Assembly: GCA_002402275.1 (NCBI GenBank)
Contig: DHFN01000081.1
Coordinates: forward strand, 1 to 6,592
Length of the DNA: 6,592 bases
Reading direction: 5' to 3'
Source of the DNA: Anaerolineales bacterium UBA4823
GTDB lineage: Bacteria > Chloroflexota > Anaerolineae > Anaerolineales > UBA4823
Below the pieces are notes generated by a model. The model was not told the DNA's origin. It ran no database searches and saw only the letters and a list, made by a program, of their open reading frames with translations. Numbering within the stretch: position 1 is the stretch's first letter; every line of letters begins with the position of its first letter. Below, piece by piece: positions 6,455 through 6,592 of this stretch. Position numbers and translations under genes: made by a program.

Positions 6455-6495
6455 CCCATTCAAAACGATCTTGGTTTTTTGAGGGCGCGTCATTT
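6439..6495. repeat. Long imperfect hairpin
   Basis: AAATGACG (6439-6446) pairs with CGTCATTT (6488-6495), and CGCCC (6450-6454) pairs with GGGCG (6483-6487), leaving only the bulge GGT (6447-6449). An inner CAAAAC (6461-6466) can pair with part of GTTTTTTG (6474-6481). The right arm GGGCGCGTCATTT equals the complement of the left arm with ACC deleted, so it was probably once a perfect inverted copy. The stem could serve as a 3' stabiliser or rough terminator for the gcv mRNA. Confidence 0.5.
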
Positions 6496-6506
6496 CAATC
6501 CACAAT

Positions 6507-6592
6507 GGGCGACCCGTATCTCTTTATCTTCCGCTGCATTCAACTAAAACCTTTGCCTATTGATCAGAAACCAATTCCCATATGGGTCGCCC
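6507..6592. repeat. Second box pair, 86 bp
   Basis: GGGCGACCCGTAT (6507-6519) and ATATGGGTCGCCC (6580-6592) are inverted repeats with one mismatch, bounding 86 bp. The right box ends exactly at the window edge, so its true extent is unknown. Confidence 0.6.

Larger units (their letters stand above)
6349..6592. other. Non-coding, repeat-filled region after gcvPB
   Basis: No credible gene is present in this last 244 bp. It is locally richer in GC blocks than the rest and holds four exact copies of GGGCGACCC or its complement (6370-6378 forward, 6446-6454 reverse, 6507-6515 forward, 6584-6592 reverse) plus two shortened GGGCGCG copies. The arrangement continues to the last base, so it may extend beyond the window. 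Confidence 0.8.
6370..6592. mobile_element. Candidate MITE-like or REP-like palindromic element, 223 bp or longer
   Basis: The outer ends are 15-bp inverted repeats with one mismatch (GGGCGACCCATTTGG at 6370-6384 against CCATATGGGTCGCCC at 6578-6592). Inside, ACGGGTCGCCC (6444-6454) and GGGCGACCCGT (6507-6517) are an exact 11-bp inverted pair. Nested inverted repeats with no coding capacity suggest a non-autonomous mobile element, or a cluster of REP-type repeats spread by a transposase elsewhere. No target-site duplication can be checked, because the right flank is outside the window. Confidence 0.45.

Noticed and set aside
6253..6459. 68-residue open frame on the - strand over the end of gcvPB
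   Set aside because: It runs through GGGCGACCC repeats into the antisense of gcvPB, with no domain or supported ribosome site.
6349..6592. CRISPR array
   Set aside because: The repeated unit is only about 9-15 bp and alternates in orientation; a CRISPR needs direct repeats of about 24-37 bp with regular spacers.

Overview
The window is an AT-rich bacterial segment in which every recognisable gene lies on the + strand. The gene content (a fused NDP-forming acyl-CoA ligase/GNAT protein, a membrane-anchored LysM-M23 peptidase, a small DUF4870-type membrane protein and a split glycine dehydrogenase) would suit a Chloroflexota genome, perhaps of the Anaerolineae. That placement is an inference from protein style and needs a database search to confirm.

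Layout. (1) 3-971 is the 3' part of a gene that begins before the window. It encodes the end of an ATP-grasp acyl-CoA ligase domain fused to a GNAT acetyltransferase. (2) 972-1276 is a non-coding gap with a perfect 12-bp inverted repeat and a dyad near a weak promoter candidate. (3) 1277-2383 encodes a LysM + M23 metallopeptidase starting with TTG, with all five expected zinc and catalytic residues present. (4) 2472-2786 encodes a 104-residue DUF4870-like membrane protein. (5) 2787-3147 is the control region of the glycine cleavage operon: a good promoter, a tandem (two-aptamer) glycine riboswitch and an intrinsic terminator. (6) 3148-6348 is a tight operon gcvH-gcvPA-gcvPB, with an 8-bp gap and then an 8-bp overlap. 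(7) 6349-6592 is non-coding and filled with copies of a GGGCGACCC box in both orientations, arranged as nested inverted repeats that run to the window edge.

How the genes work together. GcvPA and GcvPB form the pyridoxal-phosphate glycine decarboxylase (P protein). It passes the aminomethyl group to the lipoyl arm of GcvH at Lys64. The riboswitch reads glycine and should let transcription pass the terminator when glycine is abundant. The T protein (gcvT) and L protein (lipoamide dehydrogenase) needed to finish the reaction are not in the window. The first three genes have no evident functional link to the gcv operon.

I see no clearly new biochemical system. The best candidates for a second look are the nested palindromic element after gcvPB, the unexplained inverted repeat after the acyl-CoA ligase/GNAT gene, and the dyad lying on the -35 of the gcv promoter.
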